From Annona cherimola (Eukaryota; Streptophyta; Magnoliopsida; Magnoliales; Annonaceae), in NCBI GenBank assembly GCA_030490835.1, contig CM059971.1:2302545-2366544 (forward strand): DNA of 64,000 nt. Direction: 5' to 3'. Numbering within the stretch: the stretch's first letter is position 1; each line of letters starts with the position of its first letter. This document shows, in pieces, positions 1-11,540 of this stretch. The translations under genes were made by a program, and so were the position numbers. The notes below the pieces were generated by a model. The model made no database searches. It was not told the origin of the DNA and saw only the letters and a program-made list of their open reading frames with translations.

Positions 1-1887
1 TGGACCTGCAAAACCATTATGTGACAGATTGAGTGACCAAAGTGCCTTGAGAGCTCCTATCGCTTCTGGAATTTGGCCTCGAAAGTTATTGCTTGAGAAA
101 TCAACAATTGTCTGAATAGTAGAAATCTTCACATCATCGATTTTCAATCTTTTAATTCTCAACGTTCCCTCTTCGTAATAATAATAAGGATAACCGTGAA
201 GCCATCTTTGGAGGTACTCTGGTTTGACATTGTCTTCTCCCGTCATTATCTTCCATCCACAGAACATGTTTGATGGCAAACCACCATCAAAATTGTTGAA
301 GGAGAGGTCAAAGATCAGCAACTGGGAGAAGTTTTGGCATGTCGGTGGAGGTTGAATGGGGCCATAAAAGTTGTTTGATCTCAAGATGAGGATGCGCAGA
401 TAAGCCAACCCTCGTACCCACGAAGGAAATGTATCTTGCAGTTGATTGCTACTAACATTGAAGTTGGCTAACCTCGTGCAGCTGGCAAGGGATAATGGCA
501 GTCTACCTTGTAGTTGATTTTGGCCCAAATCCAATTTTTCCAAGGAACAACCCTCTTTAAAAGTCTGAAAGAAGCTACCACTCAAAGAATTTCCTCCCAA
601 CATTAGGTTAATCAGGGTGTTAACCATTTCACCAAAGCACGGAGGAATCTGACCACTAAGATTGTTATCCCCCACATCGAATGTGTCTAAGGAGGCAGCA
701 TTGCAAATTGACATTGGGATTTCTCCACTGAACTGATTGGAGTAAAGCAAATACACAGCGATAGAGGGTGGAGGGATAGGAATGGAACCTTCAAATTGAT
801 TGTCACCAAGGTCAAGGTAAAGGAGACTTTTGAGGTTTTTGAATATGTGCAGCTCGAGAACACCAGTGAACATGTTGGCTTGAAGGACAAGGATTTTAAG
901 CTTCTTAAGTTGAAAGATGGACCTTGGAATCATTCCTTGCAACATGTTATCATACAAATCAATGGTCTCCAATGGTGAAATGGAGGAATTTGGAAATTCA
1001 CTTAGTTGACCACCAAATTGGTTACCCCAAAGGTGGAGAAATCGCAATGATGGGAGAGTAAACAGTGAAGACAGGATGATCCCATTGAAGTTGTTACTAG
1101 AAAGATCCAAGTGTTGTAAGTTTGTGAGGTTTGAGAACCAATGGATGGTTCCACAAAGATTGCAATGGCGCATGCTTAACGTGCTGAGAGTAGTAGGGAA
1201 GTTAGCGAATCTAGCTTGATCACATTGACTACCCTCTGCAGAAGACATGTTAACATAATCAAGATAGAGTTCCCTCAAGCTAGACATGCTTTGAATGACT
1301 GCTCCAAGTCTCTCCAATTTCAATGGAATCAAATTACCATCATGGTTATGATAGCCATTAAAAGAAAGATCAAGAGAAACCAATCTAGTCAAACTCGACA
1401 ATTCCAGCGGGATTTGACCAATAACACAGCTATAAGAGAGGTTGAAGTGGGTTAAACTGGTGAGGTTGCCCACTGCAGAAGAGATCGGAGCATTATAGAA
1501 ACAATTGTCATCAAGATTGAGGATTTGAAGGCTCCTAATGCGAGATAGACTTTTGAAGTTGATCTTACCAAAGATATTTAAATGGCTGAGGCAGAGGCTC
1601 ATCACGTGCCCAGTGGCATTGTCGCACGTGATGCCTTCCCAAGCACAACAATTCCTGTTTTCAGGGGTCCAAGAAGACAAATTAGTTTTGGAATGATAAA
1701 AATTTTCTGCGCGGTGATAGGAAAAGCGAAGGTCAGCTTTGAATTCAAGCAAAGCAGAGAAATGGTCAGAAATGCATTCTGGTGGATTTTTGACCGATGG
1801 CAAACCGTGACTGCTAATATGGTAGGATGCAATTACAAGGGATATGAGAAGAGCTTTTTGGAGAGAAACGAACGAGAAGAAACCCAT
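1..1887 (-). CDS. Receptor-like protein (RLP, Cf/EIX class), 5' part, runs off left edge
   Basis: Reading the minus strand from the ATG at 1887 gives 629 open codons to base 1 with no stop, so the gene continues beyond the window. Residues 1-28 form a hydrophobic signal peptide. The LRRNT cap follows (C38, then an N-C-C-A-W motif near 79-83 and C88). Many extracellular LxxLxxLxLSxN-GxIP repeats follow. Around residues 540-600 the LRR pattern is broken by a Tyr-rich segment ending in VDFSSNNFRG, the island that precedes the last LRRs in Cf-type RLPs. The transmembrane helix and short tail, or a kinase if this were an RLK, lie outside the window. In this family the protein sits in the plasma membrane and recognises extracellular ligands with SOBIR1-type partners; the specific ligand is unknown. 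No frameshift was seen. No intron is needed. Confidence 0.9.
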   Translation of the reverse strand, partial: MGFFSFVSLQKALLISLVIASYHISSHGLPSVKNPPECISDHFSALLEFKADLRFSYHRAENFYHSKTNLSSWTPENRNCCAWEGITCDNATGHVMSLCLSHLNIFGKINFKSLSRIRSLQILNLDDNCFYNAPISSAVGNLTSLTHFNLSYSCVIGQIPLELSSLTRLVSLDLSFNGYHNHDGNLIPLKLERLGAVIQSMSSLRELYLDYVNMSSAEGSQCDQARFANFPTTLSTLSMRHCNLCGTIHWFSNLTNLQHLDLSSNNFNGIILSSLFTLPSLRFLHLWGNQFGGQLSEFPNSSISPLETIDLYDNMLQGMIPRSIFQLKKLKILVLQANMFTGVLELHIFKNLKSLLYLDLGDNQFEGSIPIPPPSIAVYLLYSNQFSGEIPMSICNAASLDTFDVGDNNLSGQIPPCFGEMVNTLINLMLGGNSLSGSFFQTFKEGCSLEKLDLGQNQLQGRLPLSLASCTRLANFNVSSNQLQDTFPSWVRGLAYLRILILRSNNFYGPIQPPPTCQNFSQLLIFDLSFNNFDGGLPSNMFCGWKIMTGEDNVKPEYLQRWLHGYPYYYYEEGTLRIKRLKIDDVKISTIQTIVDFSSNNFRGQIPEAIGALKALWSLNLSHNGFAGP

Positions 1888-1960
1888 TATTCTTTGAGAT
1901 GGCAGCTTCCTTCGGAAAGTTTTGAGATGTGGGGATCGAAAGAAAAGCAAACTCGAGCAA

Positions 1961-1970
1961 CTATATATAG
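1961..1970 (-). promoter_or_regulatory. Putative TATA box of the RLP gene
   Basis: CTATATATAG lies 74-83 bases upstream of the RLP ATG on the minus strand. This would give a 5' leader of about 45 bases. It is the only TATA-like run in the right place; it is assigned by position, without transcript data. Confidence 0.55.
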
Positions 1971-2115
1971 CCAAGCATAGTAATGATCCATGAATATGTC
2001 TTGTACATGTGTCACATACTCACATTAATTACGGAAGAAACTTTAACAAGTATTTTTTTATTTTCTGTTTGAAAATCAAGCTTCAGCTTTTCTGTTTTGG
2101 ACAGCTGTGCTACAC

Positions 2116-2493
2116 GTAGACTGGTTCTGTTCTCCCATGCGTATATATCTATTTTTTTTATTTTTTAAAATTTTTTCATTAACTTCTTAATCTACGTGTA
2201 TTTAACTTATTCATCAATTTTTACCATTTTTGGAGATTTTTAGATATTTATTTCGAGTTTTTAAAAATCGGTGGCATTTTAGTAATTTAAAATGACCTAA
2301 AATGCTACTGATTTTTAAAAATAAAAAATAAATATCTAAAATACTCCAAAAATGATATAAATTAATACGTAGATTAAATACATTTAGATTAACAATCTCG
2401 TAAAAAAAATTTTGAAAAAAAATTTAAAAAAATAAGTATATGCGCCCGGGAGCATTAAGGCTCAATGCTCCCGGGAGCATAGGATCAGCCTCC
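2116..2493. mobile_element. Foldback (Mutator-like) MITE with 9-bp target duplication
   Basis: The two arms are imperfect reverse complements over almost the whole 378 bp, meeting near 2285. The right end read inward is GGAGGCTGATCCTATGCTCC; the left end GTAGACTGGTTCTGTTCTCC is a diverged match. The element is flanked on both sides by GTGCTACAC (2107-2115 and 2494-2502), a 9-bp target-site duplication as made by Mutator-type transposases. It has no coding capacity. Confidence 0.8.
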
Positions 2494-2513
2494 GTGCTAC
2501 ACACATGCATGTG

Positions 2514-2704
2514 TGCCTTGTGGGGTCGCATATATCATTATGATTAATAATCGTGCGTGCTGCATATACATGTGTGGTTACCGTGGGAACATGCATACAT
2601 TCTTTGATTTCAAACAACTGTGGAACATTTGATTTCCAGCAGTCATCAAGTGCATGTTATGCACATCTCCTTCATTTCTATGATCTATCTAATGAAATCG
2701 TTCG
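2514..2704. repeat. 191-bp direct repeat, copy 1
   Basis: Near-identical to 2941-3130 in the same orientation, with only a few mismatches. It starts at TGCCTTGTGGGG and ends at GAAATCGTTCG. No open reading frame or known element was recognised in it. Confidence 0.9.
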
Positions 2705-2770
2705 AAAGCTTCAGCTTTTTTGTTTGAAAATCACGCTTCAGCTTTTTTGTTCTGGATAGCTGTGCTACAC

Positions 2771-2940
2771 GGAGGCTGATCCCGTGCTCGTGGGAGCTCA
2801 ATGCCCGCGTATATATCTATTTTTTTATTTTTTTTCAAAAATTTTTCACGAACTTCTTAATGTACGTATATTTAACTTATATATCAATTTTTACTATTTT
2901 TGAAGATTTTAGATATTTATTTTTTATTTTTAAAATTCAG
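2771..2940. mobile_element. Truncated half-copy of the foldback MITE
   Basis: It starts right after another GTGCTACAC (2762-2770) with GGAGGCTGATCCCGTGCTCG, the same terminus as the right end of the 2116-2493 element. It runs only through one arm and stops at the junction with direct-repeat copy 2. The second arm is missing, so the local duplication that made the direct repeats probably cut through the element. Confidence 0.75.
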
Positions 2941-3130
2941 TGCCTTGTGGGTCGCATATATCATTATGATTAATAATCGTGCGTGCTGCATATACAAGTG
3001 TGGTTACCGTGGGAACATGCATACATTCTTTGATTTCAAACAACTGTGGAACATTTGATTTCCAGCAGTCATCAAGTGCATGTTATGCACATCTCCTTCA
3101 TTTCTATGATCTATCTATTGAAATCGTTCG
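2941..3130. repeat. 190-bp direct repeat, copy 2
   Basis: Second copy of 2514-2704. The copies differ by a few substitutions and one lost G near the start. It joins directly to the half MITE on its left. Confidence 0.9.
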
Positions 3131-5280
3131 GCTATAATCAAGAACGGATTGGCTAATTTTCATTTAGACAGGTTTCAAAATTAAAATGGAGCACCTGGAA
3201 TACGCTGGGCTTCTTAGAATGGGAGAATGGATTTTCACTTTTCAGAACACTTCGGATAAGCATGAGTCATTCCCATGTCAAAGTGCACCTCCTTTAACAA
3301 AATTACCGGAGTAAATAACTTTCAATATTTATGTCGATTATTATTTCATTCGGGATTGTAAGTTTTTCCATGTAAATATTGTGCCTCTGTGTGTTCGATT
3401 GTGCCTTTGATGTGTGTGCATCGATTATGTATATATTATTAGTATTACCTGTCGAAAAGCAACGAGTATATAACTGCACTGCAAAATTTTTAGTTTTTGA
3501 CAACTAAAATTTTATTACAAAAGGTTAAATTTAGGTTGATAACAAAACTTGATTATCAATAATTTATTACACACACACACATATATATATATATTTCGTA
3601 TCTCATATGGAACATAGCTCCCTCAAGGCAAAGCCTTTGGCCAAGATGCGAAGAGAACTTGCAAGAAAATGACCTCCAAAAATTGTAAACGCATGATGGA
3701 AGTATTTGTCATATAAATAAGCTTATTAATCTAAAACATTTTAATCTCCGTAATTATTTTATTTTTTAATTTTTTCGCATATTTTTGCATAACTATCACC
3801 ATAATTACACATACTTAGTCTCCACTAGTTCTTTGGACTTTCCCCTTGAAAACGTGAAGGAATATAGAAATAAAGAGTAACTCTTTTTTCAGTACGCTGT
3901 GTATGCACGTAATAATTAAATATGTTTAAATAGTCCCTACGAGAATATTAAAGATGTGTTTATCATTTCAATAAATTTGTTAATTTAAAATATTTTACTC
4001 TTCACCATTATCTTATTTGCTAATCATTTTTAACATTTTCCTTTACATTTATCTTACTTTTAAATCAATTCTCCCTAATTATGCATTGAAAAATGGGCAT
4101 TTCCTCTCAAATATTACACGTGTACCTCATTATAGCCTTCACTAGTTTTGTGGACTATTACTTTAAAAATGCATAGAAGAGGAATATCGGTATGAAACTG
4201 TGGGAATCAAGAGTAATTCTTTTTTATCATAAAAAAGAGTAACTCTTTTTCAGTATCCTCTTTAAGCATGTAATAATTAAATAAGTTGAAGATGACACCC
4301 ATAAACATATTAAGGATATGTTTGTCATCACAATAAATGGTCTTCTCATAAGCATATTAAGGATGTGTTTGTCATTGCAATAAATGGTCCTTATAAGCAT
4401 ACTAAAAGTTTTATTACTTTCTAAATACACCCAATGTTAAAATGGACAAGTTAAATGTATGGGTAGATGTATAGAAATTATTGAAAAGTAAGATAATTGC
4501 ATAGGAAGGACTGAAAAATAATTTAAAAAAATAGGATAGTTGTCGATAGTGAAAAATTTTAAATTAAAAAGTTTTAAGAAAAAAAGTATTTGAAGATAAA
4601 CAAACACCCCTAAATGGGCAATCCAACTTTCAAGTAATGAAAAATCATAATTAATCAAGAATCAAATCATAAATAAACACATTAAAATTTTAGTGGAAAC
4701 CCTTCTCTCTATGAAAGAGGAAAAACTACAAGATCCAGTCCATAAAAATATTTTTTTTTATGGGTCAGCCTAGATAAATCTTTCATTACATAATAACAAG
4801 GTTATAAATCAATGTATTTTCTACTAAAAATTAGAAAATTTTATCATCACACGTTCACATGGGCTTCAACAAAGGAAGATAAAAGAGGACAATCTTGCTA
4901 GAAGAACCTTTTATGTGGGCTCTGTGACACTTGGAAAACCTCATATCATCTTCAAAAATTCCTTGCAAGAAATACAGTAGTTTGACACTACTACTTTCAC
5001 TTACTTGTTCTTCTTCAAATAACAACAAGCCCAATAATATGGTCGATAGGGAAACTAACTTCTAGTGAAAAGATAGAGGTAAATTAGTAAGCGTTGAAGG
5101 AAAAGACTAAGGAAAGAAATTTAATTATTAGAAAAAACATATCAATCTCTCTTGTATTCTTATGTTTTTTTCATTCACACTTGCAAATGATGATAACCAC
5201 ATCTTCTATGTTAGACACTCAAGTGTGTGTAAATCTTTGTTACCAAATCATAAATCTAGCCACATTTTTTGCACTATTTG
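3131..5280. other. AT-rich spacer and left part of duplicated block A
   Basis: No gene is seen. From about 3710 the sequence matches block B from about 12940 in the same orientation, including a motif repeated several times around TAAGCATATTAAGGATGTG. From about 4630 it matches the 3' flank of the intact CNL gene (from about 23300), including a stretch reading GTGGAAACCCTTCTCTCT. Short AC and AT runs lie near 3571-3595. Confidence 0.7.
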
Positions 5281-5284
5281 TTTA

Positions 5285-5287
<3 letters not shown>

Positions 5288-5344
<57 letters not shown>

Positions 5345-5345
5345 T
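5288..5345. repeat. Compound (TA)n(CA)n microsatellite
   Basis: Uninterrupted TA dinucleotides are followed by CA dinucleotides. The equivalent place in block B (about 14534-14567) has a TA run with almost no CA, so the tract has diverged since duplication. Confidence 0.95.
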
Positions 5346-5831
5346 ACACCAAACAATCTAACACTATAATCTAATACATGATTATCCTCACAGCATGGAA
5401 GAAAGTTTTCTATAACATCCCTAACACTAAGGGGAAATGCCCTCTGTGCCCGTTACCAATGTGCCACAGCGCTGATAGCCTCTTTGCACTGTCTTTAATA
5501 GCTGCTAATAACAAAGAAATCCTTCTTTGAGATTTTTTTCTATAATTGTAACAGCCAAAACTTAAAAAAAAAAAATGATTATAGAATTAACAATAAAAAA
5601 ATATGGAGAATCATAATAGAAGATAATTAGAAACGTGAACACCTAATTTTTTATGTGGGTCTAGCACAAAATGGTTATGTGGTTGAAAGCTGCCAACACC
5701 GAGAGGATTCTAATGGCAATTAATAGTGTTTTTTTATTGTATTCATATATTACATTAGCTCAACTGATATTACATTCAGACTCTTGAGATTAATATCGAT
5801 GATGGGGATCTTTGTTACTAAATCATAGATC

Positions 5832-6925
5832 CTACGGCGATCAATATCGATGATGGGGATCTGCAAAATCTTGGGCTAGTCTTCAACTAATAACGGTGGA
5901 CAATCGCAGATTTTCAATTCTCAGGGAAGTGGAAGGTCTTTCATGACCTCAATGCTATTCAATTTGAGATTCTGAAGGACGTGAGTACGTTGAGTTGTAC
6001 CCAACCAACGGGGCAAAAAATCCAGTTCCTTTCACCCCCAAACGGATTATAACAATATTTAATTACTCGAGTTGCACTAGTGTATTAGGCATACAAGTAA
6101 ATGCATCCAGACAACCAGTCTTGAGCGATTCAAGCTGTCCCAAAGGATGAGGCACTGATTTAAATTTTCTATATTGGCTGATAAAAGCATCTTCAATAAT
6201 TCAAGTTGTCCCAATGACTTAGGAAGATTCAGTAAAGCTTATTTTCAATTATGAGTCTCTCAAATTTTTTCAGTTTTACAAATGAATAAGGGCACGTTTG
6301 GTAAACTCAACGAGTGAAAATGGGAGGGAAATCGTGGGAAGTTTGCGCCCACGCGTACGATTTCCCACTTCCCAATATTTTATTTTTCTAATTTTATTAT
6401 TATATTCAAATTATTTTTCCTACCATCTCCAATAAACATATTTATTCTAATTATATCCTTATTATTTCTTATCAATCACACATTTCTCAAAATATTTTAT
6501 TTTTTATTTCTCACCTTTTCACAATTCCACAAATTTTTATATTACCCAACGTCCCTAAGTGATTAAATGCTTCTATGACTTGAGCTACCCTGGTGAATGT
6601 AGCAATCTTTTGCACCATTGATTGTGAGCAATCTTAGTTTCTTGAGTTGCCTCAATCCTTCTAATGGAAACTCAAATTTTTTGAGGTCGTTGATATCAAG
6701 TTCCTCTAATGTTTCCAGTTGTCCTCGTGAATTAGGCAAACAAGTCAGCTTTTCTACACCACTGATTTTAAGTAACTTCAGTTCCTTGAGTCATCCCAAC
6801 TCCTCGGGTAGCAATTGTAATTTCTTTAAACCGCTAATATCAAGCTTCTCTAATAATTCAAGTCGTGCTATTGAATTAGGAAAACAAGTCAAGGCTTTTG
6901 CATTCTTATTTTTATATTCATAGAG
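5832..6925 (-). pseudogene. NBS-LRR 3' remnant, block A
   Basis: The minus strand matches the 3' end and last LRRs of the intact CNL at 24252-28763. The stop-region sequence GATGGGGATCTGCAAAATCT is shared, followed by LRR modules of the type LPNSLxQLESLExLDISGLKKL. The reading frame is broken by many stops and indels, and a 266-bp MITE (6290-6555) splits it. Only part of the LRR region survives; the CC and NB-ARC domains are absent. It is a tandem duplicate decayed beyond function. Confidence 0.85.
6290..6555. mobile_element. Tourist-like MITE inside the LRR remnant
   Basis: The left end is GGGCACGTTTGGTAA and the right end read inward is GGGACGTTGGGTAAT. It is flanked by the 3-bp duplication TAA (6287-6289 and 6556-6558). 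A truncated version sits at the matching place in block B (from about 15749), so it inserted before the block duplication. Confidence 0.75.
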
Positions 6926-7423
6926 TAGAAAAGGTTCCGTGTAAAAAAATAAATAAATACTGAACTCGATTAAGGTAGGATAGGTTACAAAGTCCAGTAC
7001 TCAGAACCAATGTGAATTAATAATCTATATGTAATATATATTTTCTGAAATATCTTTTATAGCAAAAGATATAAATATATTCTTTATTTTTTTAGAAATT
7101 TATTTAATTTATCTATTATTTGGTAATCTTAATAAATGTATGTCAAAAATGATATTATTATTATCATCATCATCTTGATTATAGGATTTTATGTAAGAAT
7201 TGTAACAAAATTATAATTTTTAAACGTAATACAAAAACTATTTTAAATAACCAATTTGAAATTTAAAATAAGATAAGATAAAAACTTTTTAAGAATAGAA
7301 TAAGGATATATTTAACCTGCACTAACCTACTGAACTGAAGTTGCAGCCCACACTCAAGAAAAATTTACTGATATTGTATGACATGAAATTTGCACATAAA
7401 GAAAAAATATTTTACACCCTAGT

Positions 7424-7597
7424 CATTGTTTTGAAAACCAGACCGAACCGGGCGGCCGGACCGGTCGGACCGTGAACCGGCACGTCCCGGTTTGTTATTG
7501 TTTCCGGTCCAACCGCGGTTTAATCCGGTCGAACCGGAAAAATTAGGAACCGGTCATAAAACCGGTTCAGTGACCGTTCCGGTTTTAAAAACATTGT
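7424..7597. mobile_element. CCGG-rich inverted-repeat MITE
   Basis: A 174-bp segment dense in CCGGTT/AACCGG motifs in both orientations. The outer ends read CATTGTTTTGAAAACC and, inward from the right, ACAATGTTTTTAAAACC. CCCTAGT flanks both sides (7417-7423 and 7598-7604), so a 7- to 8-bp target duplication as in hAT elements is likely. It is much more GC-rich than its surroundings. Confidence 0.7.
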
Positions 7598-7604
7598 CCC
7601 TAGT

Positions 7605-10327
7605 GCGTTTGAAACATTCTCCGTACTTTTTACTTTTCAAAAAGTTTTACTTTAGAGCCTAATGTTTGCCCCTAGTGGTGTCTCGTTTTTGGTGTCCCAC
7701 CAGCAGCTTCGTTTTGACCCGGGATGACTGGCGTTTATCGACCATTTTAAGAGCCGTCTCCCCCGTTGATCTGAAAAATTAGTGGGCAAAAAAAGACAAT
7801 GTCAAAGAATTAATGGGATGAATCAGTTGTAGAGATAACAAAGAATCAAAAAAAGTTTTGTTTTAAATCAAAATCATTTATAATAATTCATTCATACGTA
7901 TATATTTATATTGCCAAAAATTTAATATTTTAAACTCTTCTGTAATATATATTATTATCAAATTTTAATAGTTTCGCATCTAGTCTCACATGGATGGGTT
8001 TTTAAAACTAAACACTAGATGGATTTCACTAAAGTAGATGGTCAAGTGCCAATACTGATCATCTGTCAACTCACCCTTACCATTGAATACTTATAAATTG
8101 ATTAATACTAATTAGCTCACTTGCTTTAGGGAGTTTTTCATATTATTCATGATATTTGAATGTTCCTAATCTACGGCATAGTGATTTGATACCAAGTATA
8201 CCCATTTGTTCTATATATATTTAGCTGCATACATACTTTCAAGCTTTAGATCATGTCAAATTAGGCGACTTAGATTGTCAAATTGCTAGTGGGACATGCC
8301 TCATATATGTTTTCATATATTATGATAATAAAAACCAAAATGGAACCCATATATATATCTTAATTAGGATCTATAGGCTCCGTTTTCATTCCTTGAAATT
8401 AAATGGGACCCACCTTGATAATAACATGAAATTCACTAGACCCATTCCGTTTAGGAATATTTATTTAACAAACAAAATAAGTTTCATCTAAGGTGCACAC
8501 TAGTTAATCAGCCCTACACATGTCAACTAGGGTTAAACCCAGTACCGAAACCCTATGTTACCAATTCCGGTCTAGGTTTAAAATAGTATTAAGAAATCAA
8601 AAATTGACTAACTTGGGTTTAGAATAGCTTAATTTTTTTAGTCAAGTTTCTATCTTTTCTTTCATCAATGAGGAAGCATTTCATTAATTAATTAGATTGT
8701 TCACTATTTTTTCTCAAATATCAAAAGCATCAATAGATGACTTATATATTATAGTATCTAAAGCGTTATAATATACTGAAACTAAGGTGCATGGGGTCAT
8801 GAACATTTTCCTTTACTTTTTTATTTTACAAATTTATATTTAAAATTTAAATTGTTTATTATCTTTATTAATAGGTATTTATTACATCTTCAAAAACCAC
8901 TTTAATTAAAAAATAACATATTTCAAAATGTCAATACCTTCTAAGAGTTCATATACGACAATTAAAATTAAGAAATAAATATCTAATATAAATAAGATCA
9001 ATAATTTTTTACGTCATTAACAGCATACACATGGATGAATATTTAAATGTTTTAGATATTAAAAACTTTAAATTAAAACACAAAGAGGTAGATGGAAATA
9101 TGGGTTGCACTAAATCATAACTTTATCCAAATTATATAAAACACTTTTCCAACATATATTAAATTGGGTTGTATAACTCTCTTAATTAATATTACTTTTA
9201 ATATGGTCAACTAATTTTTTCCATGAAATTTAATTATATTTTAACAGAAATTATCATAGCTACATTAAAAATTTTCTTCGAAAATTAAAATAATTTAGTG
9301 CATTTTGGCCTAACGATAATATTAGCACCGATGACATGTTATGCAAAATGCATTGTTTTGTAGCTTATTCACATCATGCTTAGGAAAGATTTTATCGCAA
9401 AATTTTTTTATTGAAAAGATAAAGTTTTCTAAATGACTCATAAAAGTGCTAAGGTATGCATTAAGGCCATAAAAGAGAGTCTAACAAACTCTTAGGATAC
9501 ATATATTAAAATATTTTAAATGATAAGATATACTAGAATGATCTGTAACTATTTTAAATCATTTTATACCAAGTGGATTAGAATGTCCGTGCATACAAAG
9601 TTAGAATTACTTTAAATTGTTTTTTCAATAGATTAATTGTTTGAAATAGTCTTATTATATTCTCGGAATTTTTGAAAATTGTGTGCGTGTAAGAATTTTA
9701 TAGAATGACTTAGAATGTCAAAAATTATTTTTAAATAATTTGTGAATAGTTGAAATTTTTTAGAGATGCCGGATATATTTGAATGACCAAAAATATTTTT
9801 TTAAATTAAAAGAAACTACATTAGATTACAATTTTCAATAAAATTTACATAAGAGAGATCTATAACTATTTAAAGAAGATTTATAAATGACTCTAGTGTT
9901 TTGTAATGATTTAAATTTATTTTGACACGTATTCAGAATTAACCAAAACTTTTTAGAATGAATTTGATGTGAATTAGGAAAATATTAATTTTAATTTCTT
10001 TCTATTTTTGCTACCACCTCAATAGGAAACACCAAAAATCAATTTAGAATTTTTGTCATGATTTTTGCACCGGGATTGTACTAGATAAGCATTCATTTTT
10101 TTATTATATATTTTTTGGGCTGGTTTTTAAAGGGCCGGTCTGAGTTCCAGTTTTCCCAACTGAGTCAAACCGAGTACTAATAGGTAACAGGTGTATTTTT
10201 AAAAAAACCCAAAATCGAATTTTTCTTAGTACCGGACCGGACCAGGCCGGGTCAAGAAAACCTGCCATATTAGATATGCTGAAATTACAAAATTGATTGT
10301 TGGGTTCACCTCTTTTCTTTTCATTAT
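7605..10327. other. Spacer of duplicated block A
   Basis: AT-rich and non-coding. It matches 18070-21400 of block B over nearly its full length in the same orientation, apart from the elements at 18559-18849 and 20203-20600 that exist only in block B. A short GC-richer stretch near 10120-10260 with GGGCCGG and CCGGGTC motifs is also shared with block B. No RNA gene was recognised. Confidence 0.8.
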
Positions 10328-10609
10328 GGGTGTGTTTGGGAATGGATAAAACTTTTGATGAAAAGTTTTAGAGAGTAAAAGTTGTCAAATTATGTGATAT
10401 GATAGAGGTAATGATGAAGAGTAAACATAATAAAGTTAAAATAGATAGGTTAATTGTATGGGTAGTTGTGTAGAAATGATTGAAAAGTAGGATAGTTGTA
10501 TGGGAAAATGTGAAAAAATGATTAAAAAATATGATAATTATAGAGAGTGAAAAGTTTTAGATTGAAAAGTTTTAAGTTGATAATTTTTTCGTCATTGCCA
10601 AACGCACCC
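10328..10609. mobile_element. Tourist-like MITE, present in block A only
   Basis: A 282-bp element starting GGGTGTGTTTGGGAATGG and ending CCAAACGCACCC. It is flanked by TAT on both sides (10325-10327 and 10610-10612). Block B near 21402 has the undivided site with a single TAT, which proves the insertion boundaries and a 3-bp target duplication. No coding capacity. Confidence 0.88.
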
Positions 10610-10729
10610 TATATTTGAAAAAAGCTAACATGCATTCTTTATCAAAAATAATTGAGTTCTATCACAATCTTTATAACAGGACAATAATGTAGCCCTCAAA
10701 ACAGAGACTTCTTCGAACTTTTGTGGAGG

Positions 10730-11510
10730 TTAAATAGACATTCCAACTTGAAATCCCCAAACAAAGAAACTAGAAACTAGCAGTGAAAATATCAACTTCT
10801 CAGCACACTTCCCCATCTCTTCCTCAGTGCTCGTCTCCGTCACAATCAGCTTGAGAATTTCCCGGCTTACGTTCAGAATCAAAGCAACAATTGAGTTTGA
10901 AACCATGTCACCTATGGGATCTGCAGTCCACTGTAAGGAGACATGTTTCTCTGACTCCTGCTTCACAATCACCCTTTCACGCACATGCAAAGTTGGAAGC
11001 CCAGATTCTTCATCATCCTGGGACTCAACACTCCCATAAATCTGCTTGATCCTGTGCTTGATCACGACGAAGGCGCCGGTATAAGGGATGGAAATCCTCT
11101 GGGTGATAGTTGCAGTGGATAATTGTGTCATCAGGGGCCATTATTTGATAGGCAAATCCTAGCCACTTGCGGTCTGCCAACCTTCCAATTGTCTTCGCCA
11201 TCTTCTCTGAATTGAAGTACATTTCAACAGACTGGCAGTTCTTAGGAGACGTGATCTTCACATTTTTGTCTGCAAATTGGGTGATGAGCTTCTGTTTGAG
11301 TCTTTCCACCTCATTAGCTCCTCTGTGGACCAAGATTATGTTGGGGGGCATGAGCTCTTTCAAAAACGTGCTGGTCTGGGCAAAATCAGCATGGGCTGAC
11401 AAGGAAATGTAACGGACCTGCATGTGAAGAGGCATAGAAAGGCCATTCATGAGGACTTCCTTGAGTTCGTTCATGATGGTCTTAGCCGGTGCACTACCTT
11501 GAGTTCGTTC
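10730..11510 (-). pseudogene. CPSF73-I 3' fragment, block A
   Basis: The minus strand matches about residues 390-647 of the intact CPSF73-I at 43277-46916: the [21 protein letters not shown] and MAPDD segments and the C-terminal domain. It begins abruptly inside the last exon (junction near 11510) and lacks the final 57 or so residues and the whole metallo-beta-lactamase core. A deletion removes about 16 residues after GRLA. Another deletion near 11125 shifts the frame, leaving two overlapping reading frames (11025-11474 and 10730-11131). No start, promoter or active site remains. The same truncation points in block B show that the fragment was made before the block duplicated. Confidence 0.93.
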
Positions 11511-11540
11511 ATGATGGCCTTAGCCAGTGCACTAAGTCTA
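11455..11540. repeat. Short tandem duplication at the CPSF73 fragment junction
   Basis: The string TTGAGTTCGTTCATGATGG with GCCTTAGCC/GTCTTAGCC and GTGCACTA occurs twice in a row, with a unit of about 46 bp. Block B has a single copy at 22295-22335, so the duplication is specific to block A. Confidence 0.8.

Noticed and set aside
1582..1980. Plus-strand frame of 132 codons over the RLP start
   Set aside because: Antisense shadow of the RLP N-terminus.
5094..5374. Open frames through the TA/CA microsatellite
   Set aside because: Tyr-Ile and His-Thr runs are translations of dinucleotide repeats.
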